This document shows, piece after piece, positions 1 to 10,452 of a stretch of 64,000 nucleotides of DNA. How positions within the stretch are numbered: the stretch's first letter is position 1; the number at the start of each line of letters is the position of its first letter. Both the position numbers and the translations under genes were made by a program. The DNA lies in the NCBI GenBank assembly GCA_021613535.1, contig CP075492.1:1984001-2048000 (forward strand), written 5' to 3'. Source of the DNA: Adineta vaga (Eukaryota > Rotifera). The notes beneath the pieces were generated by a model. That model saw only the letters and a program-made list of their open reading frames with translations. It had not been told where the DNA came from and did no database searches.

Positions 1-303
1 CGATTCTAGCTTGATTACCTTTAATTGATTTTCTAATATCATCGCCTAAGCCCCTTTGAGTGTAACGACATCGAGCATAAAAAAGTCTTTATTATATGAA
101 TAAAAATATACGATGTTTTAGTCGTTCTACGCACCCACATCCGTCCTGTAAAAACGAGTCTGTTCTCTTATTTTCTTTGTCATTTGCTCGTTCTTCTCGT
201 AACATTAATATATAAAAAAAAAAGCACGCCACAACACAAGAAACGAACGCAGTTGTCAATAACATACTCTATCGTCGTGTATTTACGACTTCTTGGTATA
301 AAC
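1..303. other. No gene seen; 5' flank of the dehydrogenase gene
   Basis: AT-rich sequence. The frame of the downstream gene is open from 184, but those 40 codons are Lys/Thr/Leu-rich and resemble no dehydrogenase N-terminus, so I read them as 5' UTR. No promoter element is clear. Confidence 0.4.
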
Positions 304-1389
304 ATGGCGTCTCGCTTCAAAATACTTCTGGTTGAGCCAGAATCACAATCAGTTCTATTTCTCTTGGCAAATCTTTTGGTATTCATTTATGTTTTCTTCT
401 TTTTTATCGCGTGGCCTTACACATTGTTTTACTTGATTGCTCATCTTGCCGTCTTCTTTGTTATTAATAGACGCTTGTCAGGTGGCCGTTTATATATACC
501 AAGGAAAAATTTGAAAAAACAAACTGTCGTAGTTACAGGTGCAGCTACAGGAATAGGGCGAGTCACTGCTCTTGAGTTGGCTAAACTTCAAGCACATGTT
601 ATTGTCGGTATACGTGGTCAAGAAAGAGCTGAACGTGTGGCTCAGGAGCTAAGCAAAGAATCTCATGGAAATGTTATTGGTTATCATCTAGACTTAAGTG
701 ATTTATCAAGTGTTAAAGCATTTGCTGAAAAGATTGACGAAGTTGATATTTTGATCAACAATGCTGGAGTTGTAAAACAAAATAAAGAACTGACCAAAGA
801 TGGTTTAGAAAGTACTTTTGGAACAAATCATAGTAAGTCATATTTCTATAATTATTTATTATTTATCTGTCATCTTTTCTTAGTCGGTCACTTCTATCTA
901 ACTCAACTTCTTCTTCCTTTACTGATTCAGTCAAATGGACGAATCGTTAATGTGAGCAGTATCATGCACATTTTCGCTAGTGAAAACTTTGATTGGTCAA
1001 AAACTAATACTTACAACCACCATGTAGCATACGGGGATTCAAAATTAGCTAATATTCTGCATGTTGTCGAATTGCAACGACGCTATGGTGATCGAGGTAT
1101 CAAGGCCTACTCACTTCATCCTGGTGTCATTATTTCGACTAATCTAGGTGGCGAGAAAACACTTCTACTATCAGTTTTAGCAGCCTCAGTCGGTTTTTTC
1201 TCGAGAACGATCGCCCAAGGTGCAATGACAACCCTGTATTGTGCTTTGTCGGATGAAGCGCAACCTGGAAAGTACCACTCTAACTGTCGAGTAGCTCAAC
1301 CTAGTTCAATTGCCTACAACTGGGAAAAGGCTCAAGAACTGTGGGACTTCAGTGAACAAATCTTAAATGAAAAAGCAAAATATCTGTAG
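304..1389 (+). CDS. Short-chain dehydrogenase/reductase, retinol dehydrogenase-like
   Basis: Likely an NAD(P)-dependent oxidoreductase of the membrane-anchored retinol dehydrogenase/WWOX-like branch of the SDR family. Model: join(304..832, 884..1389), 344 aa. The start at 304 has a good context (AACATGG) and is followed by a hydrophobic N-terminal segment (residues about 17-54), which would anchor it in the ER or another inner membrane. The cofactor motif TGAATGIG is at residues 78-85, NNAG at 152-155, catalytic Ser near 201, and YGDSK (catalytic Tyr226, Lys230) follows. The intron 833-883 (GTAAGT...TTTCTTAG, 51 bp) is a multiple of three without a stop, so an unspliced reading stays open but puts 17 foreign residues between TNH and GHFYLTQ, where SDRs are continuous. 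Family assignment is firm; substrate is not. Confidence 0.88.
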   Translation: MASRFKILLVEPESQSVLFLLANLLVFIYVFFFFIAWPYTLFYLIAHLAVFFVINRRLSGGRLYIPRKNLKKQTVVVTGAATGIGRVTALELAKLQAHVIVGIRGQERAERVAQELSKESHGNVIGYHLDLSDLSSVKAFAEKIDEVDILINNAGVVKQNKELTKDGLESTFGTNHSKSYFYNYLLFICHLFLVGHFYLTQLLLPLLIQSNGRIVNVSSIMHIFASENFDWSKTNTYNHHVAYGDSKLANILHVVELQRRYGDRGIKAYSLHPGVIISTNLGGEKTLLLSVLAASVGFFSRTIAQGAMTTLYCALSDEAQPGKYHSNCRVAQPSSIAYNWEKAQELWDFSEQILNEKAKYL

Positions 1390-1721
1390 TTTTTTTTTCA
1401 ATATCATAATCACTCACAACCTCAGACAGACAGGTGACAATCTTTTCATAAAGATAAAAATAGAGAAATGCCTACTGTATCTTCGCCTACACCCACACTC
1501 ACCATCTTTTTTTTTATTCATGACGTTTGAAGCATTAGTAATATCGTCGTTCTTATTTTCTTCCTATAGGTAAAGAAAAAAAACCGGAATCAAACGATCA
1601 CTCATATTACTAAAGTGAATCGTGTTTAATGATGTGCATTATACGAATATAGAGAAGAAAACAGAAAATAACTATTTGCATTTTTTATTTACATCAAATA
1701 AAGTAATCCTCTCAAATATAC
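1390..1721. other. Intergenic spacer
   Basis: AT-rich, with pyrimidine tracts and one short single-arm copy of the telomere-like motif (ACACCCACACTCACC, about 1491-1505). No supported gene. Confidence 0.4.
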
Positions 1722-3712
1722 ATGGCTACTGAATGCAATAATGTATTCGAGACGATCACTAGAAAATCTATTCGACGATTTCAAAATATTACAAATGATT
1801 CTGGAATTTATACAGTGATCTGGCTTAGGAAGAATTTCAATACAGATAGTGAACGTTTTGAAATACAGAAGAAATTGAAACGAGCTATCAATCATTTCAA
1901 AATTTTTGATGATTTAGATGAATGTGTTGATTATTTAACTGATTTAGAGAATCAAATAGTAATGTTAATAATCTCCGATGCATCTGGACCTATTATTATT
2001 CCTGCTGTCAATGACTTTCCACAACTGAAAGCTATTTATGTTTATAGCGTTGATAAGAAGATGGCAGAAGAATGGACGAAAGAAAATAAAAAAGTAAACT
2101 ATTTTTTTCTTCTAAGTTTCTAATTGATAAAATAATGATTATACTCTCTTCCTTCAAGATAAAAGGCGTGTATAAGCACTTCAAAGATATAATCACAGCA
2201 GTTTTAATAGATCGCCAAGTTCATGAACACATTGATTCTGATCCAGTTATGATTAATGTCTATAGCACACAAAGTACTGGTAATACATCAGAAGAAAGAG
2301 ATTCAAAAAATGCTGTCTTCATGTATTTTCAACTATTGATCGATATTTTACTCCAGATGTCCAATGATCAGAATTTAACAGCGAAACAAGAATTAATTGA
2401 TCACTTTAAAAGAATATATGAAAATGATGAAGTTATAGAAGAACTTGAAAATAGATATCAATCAGAACAAGCAATTTGGTGGTATTCTCGTCCATCTTTT
2501 CTCTACAGTACACTTAACAAAGCATTACGAGAGTCTGACTATGAAGTTCTCCTAGCACTTCGTTTCTTTATCAATGATCTATATCAACAACTAAAATATG
2601 AACATCAAAAAATTTTAGATACGCATAATAACAATGATGATGATCCTATTTTAAAAGTATATCGTGGGCAAAGTATATCTACTGATGAATTAAGTTATAT
2701 ACGTAAAAATGTTGGACAATATATATCGATGCAAAGTTTTTTAAGTACCAGCGTTGATCGACCAACTGGTCTTTTCTTTGCACAAGCAAGTGCAATTCCT
2801 TCACTTGATACAACACGTATACTATTTCAATTTAATATTAATACACATATGACTAATATAAAACCATATGTTAACATCAAAAATCTTTCATACTTTCCTG
2901 ATGAAGACGAAGTATTAATTACTTTAGGATCGATTTTTAAAATAGATCAAATAGAATATAATGAAAATGAAGAAATATGGATTGGTATTCTTTCTCTTTG
3001 TAATGAAGATGAATATGAATTAAAAGAATTAATGAAACAAATGAAAGATGAAATCAGTGAAGGAATTGGATCACTTGGATGGTTACTTTATAATCAAGGA
3101 GAATATGAAAAAGGAATGAATTATTTTCAACAAGTATTATTAGAATCAACAATCGATGATTTTGATAGATTACAATGTTATCAAGGACTTGGCGCTATTT
3201 ACATTGCACTTCAAAATTATGATCAAGCGTTGCAAAATTTTCAAAAGGCTCTTGAACTATCATCTAAAGACAATGACACAGGATCTAATGCACCAATTTA
3301 TGCAAAAATTGGAGAAATATATTTCTTTAAAAAAGAATTTGATTTATCATTGTTTTATGAACAAAAAGCATTGGATATTTTTCTCCCTTTAAATAATCCT
3401 GAATTATCTGATGTCTATCGTACAATGGCTCATATCTATTATGAGCAAAATAACTTCAATTTAGTTCTTGAACACTACGAAAAAGCATTGGAAGTAGATC
3501 ATCAACATCTTCCAGAAAATCATTATAATTTTGGAATTACATATGAAAGTATGGGCTCAGATTATCATAATATTCGAAATTATCGAAAAGCTGTAGAATG
3601 TTTTACCAAAGCTCGTGATGTTTACTTAAAATCATTACCACCAAATCATTCACGCATTTTAATTTTAGAAGAAAGTATTTCTAAAGCAAAAACTAAACTG
3701 AATAATAATTAA
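1722..3712 (+). CDS. ADP-ribosyltransferase-TPR protein (ART copy 1, intact)
   Basis: Predicted NAD+-dependent arginine ADP-ribosyltransferase with a C-terminal TPR scaffold. Model: join(1722..2093, 2159..3712), 641 aa; the intron 2094-2158 (GTAAAC...TTCAAG) is phase 0. Residues about 15-125 form an alpha/beta domain with alternating hydrophobic strands (QIVMLIISD, KAIYVYS) found in all five ART loci here and not recognised. The ART part follows: WWYSR with FLYSTLNKALR (about 231-248), catalytic-type R293 in VYRGQ, STS at 320-322 and E373-D-E375 before VLITLG, the R-S-ExE signature of arginine-specific ARTs. About five TPRs fill residues 430-640, for example a unit with YDQALQNFQKALEL. No signal peptide or membrane segment, so probably cytosolic. 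A broken relative lies directly downstream. Target unknown. Confidence 0.85.
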
Positions 3713-3889
3713 ATTCATTTGAAATATCTATTGTATCAAAGAAAAAATAAAGTAGAGTACACTATACAGCGCGTCATCTATTAAATATTTTCGTAATTTG
3801 TGTATAACTGTATACTACCAATCCCAATTTTTCGTCTGGTTCGATCTTCGGTTTGGGATTCGACTATAATTATTATTTGTTATCTATAA

Positions 3890-6346
3890 ATGGAGAGAGA
3901 GAATAACATCCGTCAGGTCGATACAAATGTCGTATCATCGTTAAATCTGAAAATAGCTGATAATTTTGTTGAATATATTGTAATAATCGTCGGTTTGAAT
4001 CATGATAAAAATTTATATGACGATCTTACAAAAGTGGTTAAAAATGATCGTATTAAATCATTCGAGGATATTGAAACAAGCCTTCCATTTATTCAATCCG
4101 AATTGAATAAAGATATTTTCTTGATTATTTCTGGTACGTTAGGAGAGGAATGTATTAATCGAATTGTTCATGAAATGCAGACTGTTGCTGTTTATATCTA
4201 TTGTATGGATGAAAATAAACATGAAAAATGGACAAAATAAATTCAAAAGGTTCGATGTACAACATCCGATTTAACAAAATTAATTCGTCAACTTCATCAA
4301 GATATCAAAGAATTCTCTAGTCGATGGCCTTTTGAGGAAAAATCATTTGAAAAATCTTGGACATTTTCATCTCAATGGTATCATTTATTTCTTTATGTAA
4401 TTTGTAATCGATCGGAATCGATAACATTATCGTATCACAATATGTTCAAAGAATGTCGCGAATATTATAAGAATAATTCATCGATGATTAGAAAAATTGA
4501 TCGATTCGCACAACAATATCAATCATCAAATGCAATTCAAGAATATACACGAGATAGCTTTCTTTATCGTATTGTTAACCATGCTCTACGTACACAAAAT
4601 ATGAGACTTATCAGAATATTTAGTCCGTTCATTCGAGATTTACATTATCAACTATCTACATGGAAAAAGAAGAATTAATACGAAGTGTTTATCGAGGACA
4701 ATATTTAAGTGTTAAACAGTTGGATCATCTTCGTTCAGTATGGAAAACAAATACTCCGATTATTACATTAACCACATTTAGTTCCACATCACTTGATCCT
4801 GATGTTGCATCGAATTTTGCATCTGCTCCTGATAACTTAATTTCTTGTTTATTTGAAATTATCATACCTGATAGTTATAATCATATCGAGAAAGATTTTT
4901 TCCCGAATAAACAAGTGTTTGCAAATATTTCTTCACTGTCCGATATGCCAGAAGAACGAGAAGTACTCTTTTCTCTCGTTACACATTTTCGTATAAAAAA
5001 TATCGAACATCAACATAATCATTTCAATCATTCTTGGTTATTAATTACACTGGAATTGGCCATGGATGAAGAAATTCGAAGTTCTTTTAGTGCTTACTCT
5101 ATCATTGAAGAATTAGAAAAACTAAAAGATTCACAAATCTATCATGATATTTTGGATATGTTAGAAGAAATCGTGAATGATGAGATGAAATTCAATAATA
5201 CAAACTGGACAATATGGTGGAATAATCTGAAAACTCAATGGGATCAGTGCCTTAAAGATGAAACACCATTAAATGTTATATTTTACGGCTGTTTTACTAA
5301 CTCGATATTTTGGTCAGAAAAAGTCATTGAAATGCACAAAAATCTCCTACACAGAATTCCTAGAATTGAAAACAACCAATCTTCATTTGATGATTTATAC
5401 ACATTTTCTAATTTCGGGAAGACAATACCAACAAGACGGATAGCTTTTTTTAAGAGTTCTTAGAAAATATTTGCAAACCAAATACCAAAAAGGTCTCATT
5501 ATTTTCGAAATTGCTGCAGATATGTATTCAAAAATTGGAGATATAGATAATGCATTAAAATGTTGTTGAAGAATATTGAACTTCGATCCCAATAATCTTG
5601 AGATAGGAAGAGAAATCGAAAACTTCGAAAAACCTCGAGAAGCTAACCAGACGAAAAATAAAGAACACAAAGAAGTACCAAATGATGATCACGAAAATGT
5701 TTCAGCAGCGGATGAAATGCAAAACACATTAGAATTAATATACCAAATTTTCAAAGATAACTCCACTGACATTTCTTCTATAGAACCATATGTTATACGA
5801 ATCTGTCGTTTGGCTGTACGCATGCAATCATGGTATGATGCATCTGATAGTCGAATTAATCTTCATTTACCATTCGAAGAGAACGACGATTTAATTTTCT
5901 TTCAGCTGTAAAAAGACATTTCAACAGTGACTAACGATGGAAGTAACAACCGTTCACTTTCATTATATCGTTATGAAAAATATATGCATGAATGGATATT
6001 ACTTGGACAATTAAAGTATTTTTTACTATCATTTCACAATAAATTTACAAATATTACCACTGAATTTCTTCTTGAAATCAATCGATTAATGAAAAAACTC
6101 GATGTATTAATTAGTATATGTACGATTTATATATGTATTGAATCAGACAGTAATGAAGTTAATGTGGATAATATTCAGTTTATCAACATGAGTAAAATAC
6201 AAACAACACACCATATTTTATCTGATTTTTACAACAGCGAGTTAATAGCTGCACTTAGAGTTACTGAATCAGAAAGTTCAATAACTCATAATGATATTCC
6301 AGACAACAAAAGAATAGTGCCAACAACCTTTGATAACTTTCTCTAA
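3890..6346 (+). pseudogene. Decayed ADP-ribosyltransferase-TPR gene (ART copy 2)
   Basis: A tandem relative of the upstream gene that no longer encodes one protein. The N-terminal alpha/beta domain (from 3890) is recognisable, with IFLIISG and VAVYIYCMD. An in-frame TAA at 4238-4240 cuts it exactly where the related genes carry their first intron or its fused junction. Family sequence resumes in the same frame (EYTRDSFLYRIVNHALR, about 4536-4590), then shifts frame near 4660-4675. The ART core in the new frame keeps its key residues: VYRGQ, FSSTS and EREVLFSL. A second frameshift sits in a T run at 5444-5451, a TGA follows at 5567-5569 and a TAA at 5909-5911; the tail carries only weak TPR-like sequence. 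I infer a recently inactivated gene because the catalytic motifs survive several breaks. A few breaks could be assembly errors, but not all. Confidence 0.8.
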
Positions 6347-6638
6347 ATAAATGAACAAAACTTGCGAATGCGGGATTAATATTCAAAACTACTACTAACA
6401 CCCACACCCTTATTCTCTGTTTTCTCTTCACTCGGTTTTTATCTACACGTGGATATATACACGTATCTTTTTCTTTCTTTTTTTTGTTATTGATGTCGAT
6501 GTATGAATATTTTTCTTTACTCAAGAATAAACACGTTTGTGCTAGCTTTTTAGGTATAACGAAATATTTTGTTTATCAGATCATATTTTAGATTTCAATA
6601 AGAATTACAATTATAGAAAACGCTGATTCTATTTTGCT
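6347..6638. other. Spacer with a single-arm telomere-like motif
   Basis: Contains TAACACCCACACCCTTA near 6396-6412, an unpaired arm of the dispersed G-rich repeat, and pyrimidine tracts. No gene. Confidence 0.35.
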
Positions 6639-7439
6639 ATGAATCTCATCGATCATATTGTAATCAATACTCGTGATGGCATCGATGAAGCAGTGACCTT
6701 TTTTGAACGCATGGGCTTCACTATCACACCACGCGGTTATCACTCAGTAGGTTCCATTAATCATATCATCGTTTTTAAAACTGACTATTTGGAACTGTTG
6801 GGATATCCAATCGGGAAGCCTTTAGAACAGTTGTCTGAACTTATTCAAGGTCCAGTAGGTTTGGCCGGTATTGCGCTCAAAGTTGATAATTCCGATCTGA
6901 TGCGAGAAACACTCATAGAACGTGGATTGACACCACGACCAACGTTCAATCTGTCGCGACCCTTATACTTAGGAAATAATCAAATGATGGATGTTAAATT
7001 TCGAGTGACTACCTTGGAGCCGAATTCAATCCTCGGAAGTGATCTCTTTTACTGTCAGCATATCACACCGGAATTGGTATGGCGTCCTGAGTGGCAGACA
7101 CATGCGAATGGTTGTATCGGCATGACGCGGCTTAGCATCAATGTTAACGATCTGAAAGCAGCTTCTGAATTATATCTTCGTACTATGGACGTCATTAAAC
7201 TCGAGAATACTGAAACACATAATTGTATTATCCGTTTACCTAATTTTGAAATTACACTAGTTCATAAGAGTGATAAACCCTTGGGTATGTTCAAACTGGT
7301 ATTCGGTACAGATTCATTAGAAAAAGTGACTCATACTCTTACACAAAGTGGAGTCAACTACCAAAAAGAAGGTGAACGTATTATTGTTGATTCACTACCT
7401 TATATCGGTTGCATACTGGAATTTGAATGTATAATTTGA
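6639..7439 (+). CDS. VOC/glyoxalase-like domain protein (Glyoxalase_3 type)
   Basis: 266 aa, single exon, complete. A vicinal-oxygen-chelate fold protein with two beta-alpha-beta halves: residues 1-130 start with LIDHIVIN (His6 as a possible metal ligand) and contain GSINHIIVF and DYLELLGYP, and the second half starts about residue 155 with GMTRLSINVND. This layout matches the Glyoxalase_3 group common in bacteria and fungi. Substrate unknown; such proteins are often guessed to be dioxygenase or glyoxalase relatives. The gene is intronless and more GC-rich than the ART genes around it, and its sequence reads like a proteobacterial protein, so horizontal acquisition is plausible (inference). 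It lies between two decayed loci. Confidence 0.8.
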   Translation: MNLIDHIVINTRDGIDEAVTFFERMGFTITPRGYHSVGSINHIIVFKTDYLELLGYPIGKPLEQLSELIQGPVGLAGIALKVDNSDLMRETLIERGLTPRPTFNLSRPLYLGNNQMMDVKFRVTTLEPNSILGSDLFYCQHITPELVWRPEWQTHANGCIGMTRLSINVNDLKAASELYLRTMDVIKLENTETHNCIIRLPNFEITLVHKSDKPLGMFKLVFGTDSLEKVTHTLTQSGVNYQKEGERIIVDSLPYIGCILEFECII

Positions 7440-8040
7440 AGAATATATTATGTTATAATTCTTTTTTACATCCATCTAAACTTTTAAGATAATATGTTTA
7501 GGTGATTAGAAATTGTAAAATAAAGAGTTTAAGATATTATTGAATGTGTTTATTACTGTTATTAGAATAGGATAGGTAAACTGTGCCTATATAGATGTAA
7601 ATCAAATACTATGAAAGCTATTTTTGCTAACTGAAGGTATAAAAATGATTATCAATAGTATTCCAAGAGTAGGAAGAGAGATCAAATCTTAAAAGTCATG
7701 TCCTAAAACAATAATATTGAACGTAACTACTGAAACGAATGTGCGTCAACATTCTGCCATTTTTCTTTCGGTGGGTGTGGGTTATGAGCATAGCCTAATA
7801 CATCCACACCGAGCCTATAACCCTTTCTTTCAGAAATGGGAATATAGTATCATTAACTTTCTTTCTCAGGTGTAGAAAACTCTCGAAAAAACTGATTTAA
7901 CGCATATACAAATTATTGCATTCACAATAATTAATAAAAAGTGTATGCTCACTGACTATTCTTATTCTTTTATTTGTACTTTTCGTTTACATATTAAACA
8001 TATTAGATTTTGTAGTTCTCTTTGAAAATTCACATATATA
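7440..8040. other. Intergenic, with a diverged telomere-like hairpin
   Basis: Positions 7771-7823 hold GTGGGTGTGGGTTAT... and a partly complementary ...ATCCACACC...ATAACCC, a degenerate member of the hairpin family. The remainder is AT-rich without a supported gene. Confidence 0.45.
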
Positions 8041-9230
8041 TCATTTATCTCGATTAATATTATTTGTTATATATTGTCCAATTGGTATTCCAATATAAAG
8101 ACTATGAACAATACTTCCAATAGATAAAAAAACATTTCGACCAGTTTCATCAAGATTTGCCATACAACAAATAATTATAGACCAATTTTTATTTAATAAA
8201 TAATATGTCAATGTATCATAATGTTTTCGTTCACCCATATTATGAATATCATCCAGCCATTGACAACTTCCATCAGTCCATTTATAATTTCGGTGATGTT
8301 TTTCAATAAATTTAGCTTTAACGAATTGAAATGCACTGGCTGTTTTGTCAAGTGGCGATTTGAGTTGATAAGGTGATGGTATTGTAGAGATTCTTGTATC
8401 ACTTAGTGTAATCAAATCGTTTGAAATATTATCGAGCGTTTCAACAACAGACGAAGGATTTTTATATGATTCTAATGTGTTGCGAATTAATTGTAAACCA
8501 AAATCGAGTTGTTCAATAGTCCATTGACGATCTGGAAATGCAAAGGCTTTATCAGATGTTGTCATCAAATACAAATATAACCGTTTTGCTGATGTATCAT
8601 GTTCTGCATCCGGCGGATCTATGAAAATAAAGAAAATATAAAGAAGTTCATTAAATGATTCATTCTAAAATCTCAAATCTTGATAAAAAAATGGTTTTAA
8701 CATTAGAACTGGACAAGTCAATTCAAGTGAAACGTTTTTAAAATGAATTATAACAAAATCATTTCTTGTACATACGCGTTATACTCGAAACTGTATCAAT
8801 AATTTTCATATTAATTTTTGTTGATACTTGTTGATGTGGTGCTAAGTTTGTATTTTTATCTCGATTATTTCCTTGGACTATTTGTGTTATCATCCAAAAG
8901 AAGATTGCACAAATACTTGATGCATCAATTGTTGGACTACGTCGAATAAAATAAAAGAGATCATTTTTTCTTTTGCACTCATATGAGATATATCTTGTTT
9001 ATCTAATTGAGGTACACGATACCATCGATTACGTCTTTATCAAATGTTTCAATATATGCTAAACCAAAATCAATTACAAATAATTGAGTGTTCTCAACTG
9101 GATCACCATATTTTTCAAAAGTAATCATTATATTATCAGGTTTAAGATCACGATGCACGATTCCTTTCGTATGAACTCCTTCCACAATATGTAATAACTT
9201 TTCTGTAAGACTAAGTGCATCAAATAAATT
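8041..9230 (-). pseudogene. Protein kinase gene fragment, frameshifted and lacking its N-lobe
   Basis: Reading the minus strand from about 9230: the kinase catalytic loop HRDLKPDN and the Mg loop DFGLAY are clear (about 9165-9080). The frame shifts by one base right after FDKD, then continues with RWYRVPQLDKQ, shifts again in an A run near 8960 (six As where seven restore the frame), and continues with FYFIRRSPTIDASS to a donor at 8776/8775 (GTATGT). An intron 8619-8775 joins a last exon 8041-8618, which is open to its stop and contains the long ORF starting MTTSDKAF. The glycine loop and the catalytic Lys are absent: the N-side is cut by a telomere-like hairpin at 9231-9297. The kinase family is one I associate with bdelloids, but it is not closely assignable. 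Confidence 0.68.
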
Positions 9231-9297
9231 TGGGTGTAGGTGTGGGTGTGGGTGAGAGTGAAGTAAAGAGCATACACCCACATACACCCACACCCTA
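9231..9297. repeat. Telomere-like G-rich hairpin
   Basis: Left arm of TGGGTG/TAGGTG/TGGGTG units (9231-9255), a short A/G-rich loop, and a right arm with CACCCACATACACCCACACC (9276-9296). It sits exactly at the point where kinase-coding sequence ends, so it marks or caused the truncation. Confidence 0.75.
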
Positions 9298-9690
9298 TTG
9301 TGCCATTATCAAAGACCGTAGAGCATCTATAGCACGACCATCGGCGACACGTACTTGAAGAAAGAGATTGACATCTAAAAGAATAGTGCATCGACGATTG
9401 ATGTAGTGCTCGTCAACTTCTAAGAATACAGGACACTTTCTGTAGAGATGCGTTGGCAAAAAGTCATAGATACAAGGGGGGAAAAGCGCTACTCCGATAC
9501 TCCAGTCTACTCCACTCATACTCCAACGTACTCCAGCGATACTTCGCTAATACTCCAATCGTACTCTAGCGTACTCCAGAATTATTTTTGGAGTATTGGA
9601 GTAGCGCTTTTCCCCCCTTGCATAGATAGCAATGGAACATACATTGTTGAAAGCTAGTTGTTGTCTTGAAGTTAATACATCAAATTAAAA
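9298..9690 (-). pseudogene. Gene fragment of unknown family, split by a MITE
   Basis: On the minus strand, with the MITE at 9473-9620 and one copy of its target duplication removed in thought, a continuous frame runs across the site: VLTSRQQLAFNN then CSIAIYDFLPTHLYRK, then VFLEVDEHYINRR and ILLDVNLFLQVRVADG, ending at MAQ before the hairpin. It does not look like the kinase next to it. The composition looks protein-coding but I cannot name the family. It is truncated at both ends. Confidence 0.5.
9473..9620. mobile_element. hAT-type MITE, 148 bp, with 8-bp target duplication
   Basis: Perfect 23-bp terminal inverted repeats: the left end (9473-9495) begins CAAGGGGGGAAAAGCGC and the right end (9598-9620) is its reverse complement. 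It is flanked by a direct 8-bp repeat CATAGATA at 9465-9472 and 9621-9628. Eight-bp duplications and a CA-rGG start fit hAT elements. The interior is a degenerate tandem array of about 9-10 bp TACTCCA units (about 9489-9575). It has no coding capacity, so it is non-autonomous. Both ends are intact and the flanks identical, so the insertion is young. Confidence 0.88.
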
Positions 9691-9810
9691 TTTTCGAAAA
9701 AAAAAACCTAAAACCTCTTGCCAACTTAAAATGATAGAACCACATGAATCGAAAAAACTATGTTTTTTATTAGCAAGAAAAAATATTTGACTTTGATTGT
9801 CTCTTATAGA

Positions 9811-10452
9811 TCACGAATTTGGTTCATAAAAATTGGCCATACTTGTCATCTTCGAACTATTGGCTCTATTGGTCAGCTGGATCTGTGTCTGTCCTAGTTC
9901 TATCGATAATCTATGTTTTTCGTTAAAATCAAACAGTTCTTGTCTCAGATAAGTTTGAATACGATATCGATGAATACATAACCATCGGAACCAAACGAAT
10001 ATGATACATGCCATTGCCAAACTGGTACATCCAACTAATATATATTTTAACGTTTCAAGTTTAATTCCATTGGTGGATGAACATGCCCAAAAGATGACAG
10101 CAACAAATAGCCAAATAAAAATACCTGTGATAAGCACCAATCCAGTAAAATGACGTTTGCCGGAAGAAAACTCATATTTGATCATTAAATTATCTAATTG
10201 ATGAAGTAATTTAAAGACAATCATGAGAAAAATGATGGCGAAAAAGAGCAGTAAAAACAAATTTGCTTCAAACCAATCGCGTACACCAAATACGTTTACT
10301 TTTATGCGATCTTCAATTATGGAAACAATTGTATTACTAACATGTTGAGCTTTATCACCTATAGGATCGATTTGTTGAAAAATGCTATCCACCATTAGTT
10401 TCATCAAATCTTCAAGATTTAAGAGTTTAATTGACATGAAAGTTGATACCAT
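9811..10452 (-). CDS. Predicted three-pass membrane protein, unknown function
   Basis: 213 aa, single exon. Three strongly hydrophobic segments: about residues 65-83 (LFLLLFFAIIFLMIVF), about 103-123 (GLVLITGIFIWLFVAVIF) and about 137-157 (ILVGCTSLAMACIIFVWF). The N-terminal 60 residues are amphipathic and the C-terminal tail is polar and probably cytosolic. No signal peptide or recognisable motif. A start at 10452 is the first Met; a Met five codons later is possible. Codon use and the run of clean helices support a real gene. It could be the last exon of a longer gene, as upstream sequence shows no clear promoter. Confidence 0.6.
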   Translation of the reverse strand: MVSTFMSIKLLNLEDLMKLMVDSIFQQIDPIGDKAQHVSNTIVSIIEDRIKVNVFGVRDWFEANLFLLLFFAIIFLMIVFKLLHQLDNLMIKYEFSSGKRHFTGLVLITGIFIWLFVAVIFWACSSTNGIKLETLKYILVGCTSLAMACIIFVWFRWLCIHRYRIQTYLRQELFDFNEKHRLSIELGQTQIQLTNRANSSKMTSMANFYEPNS

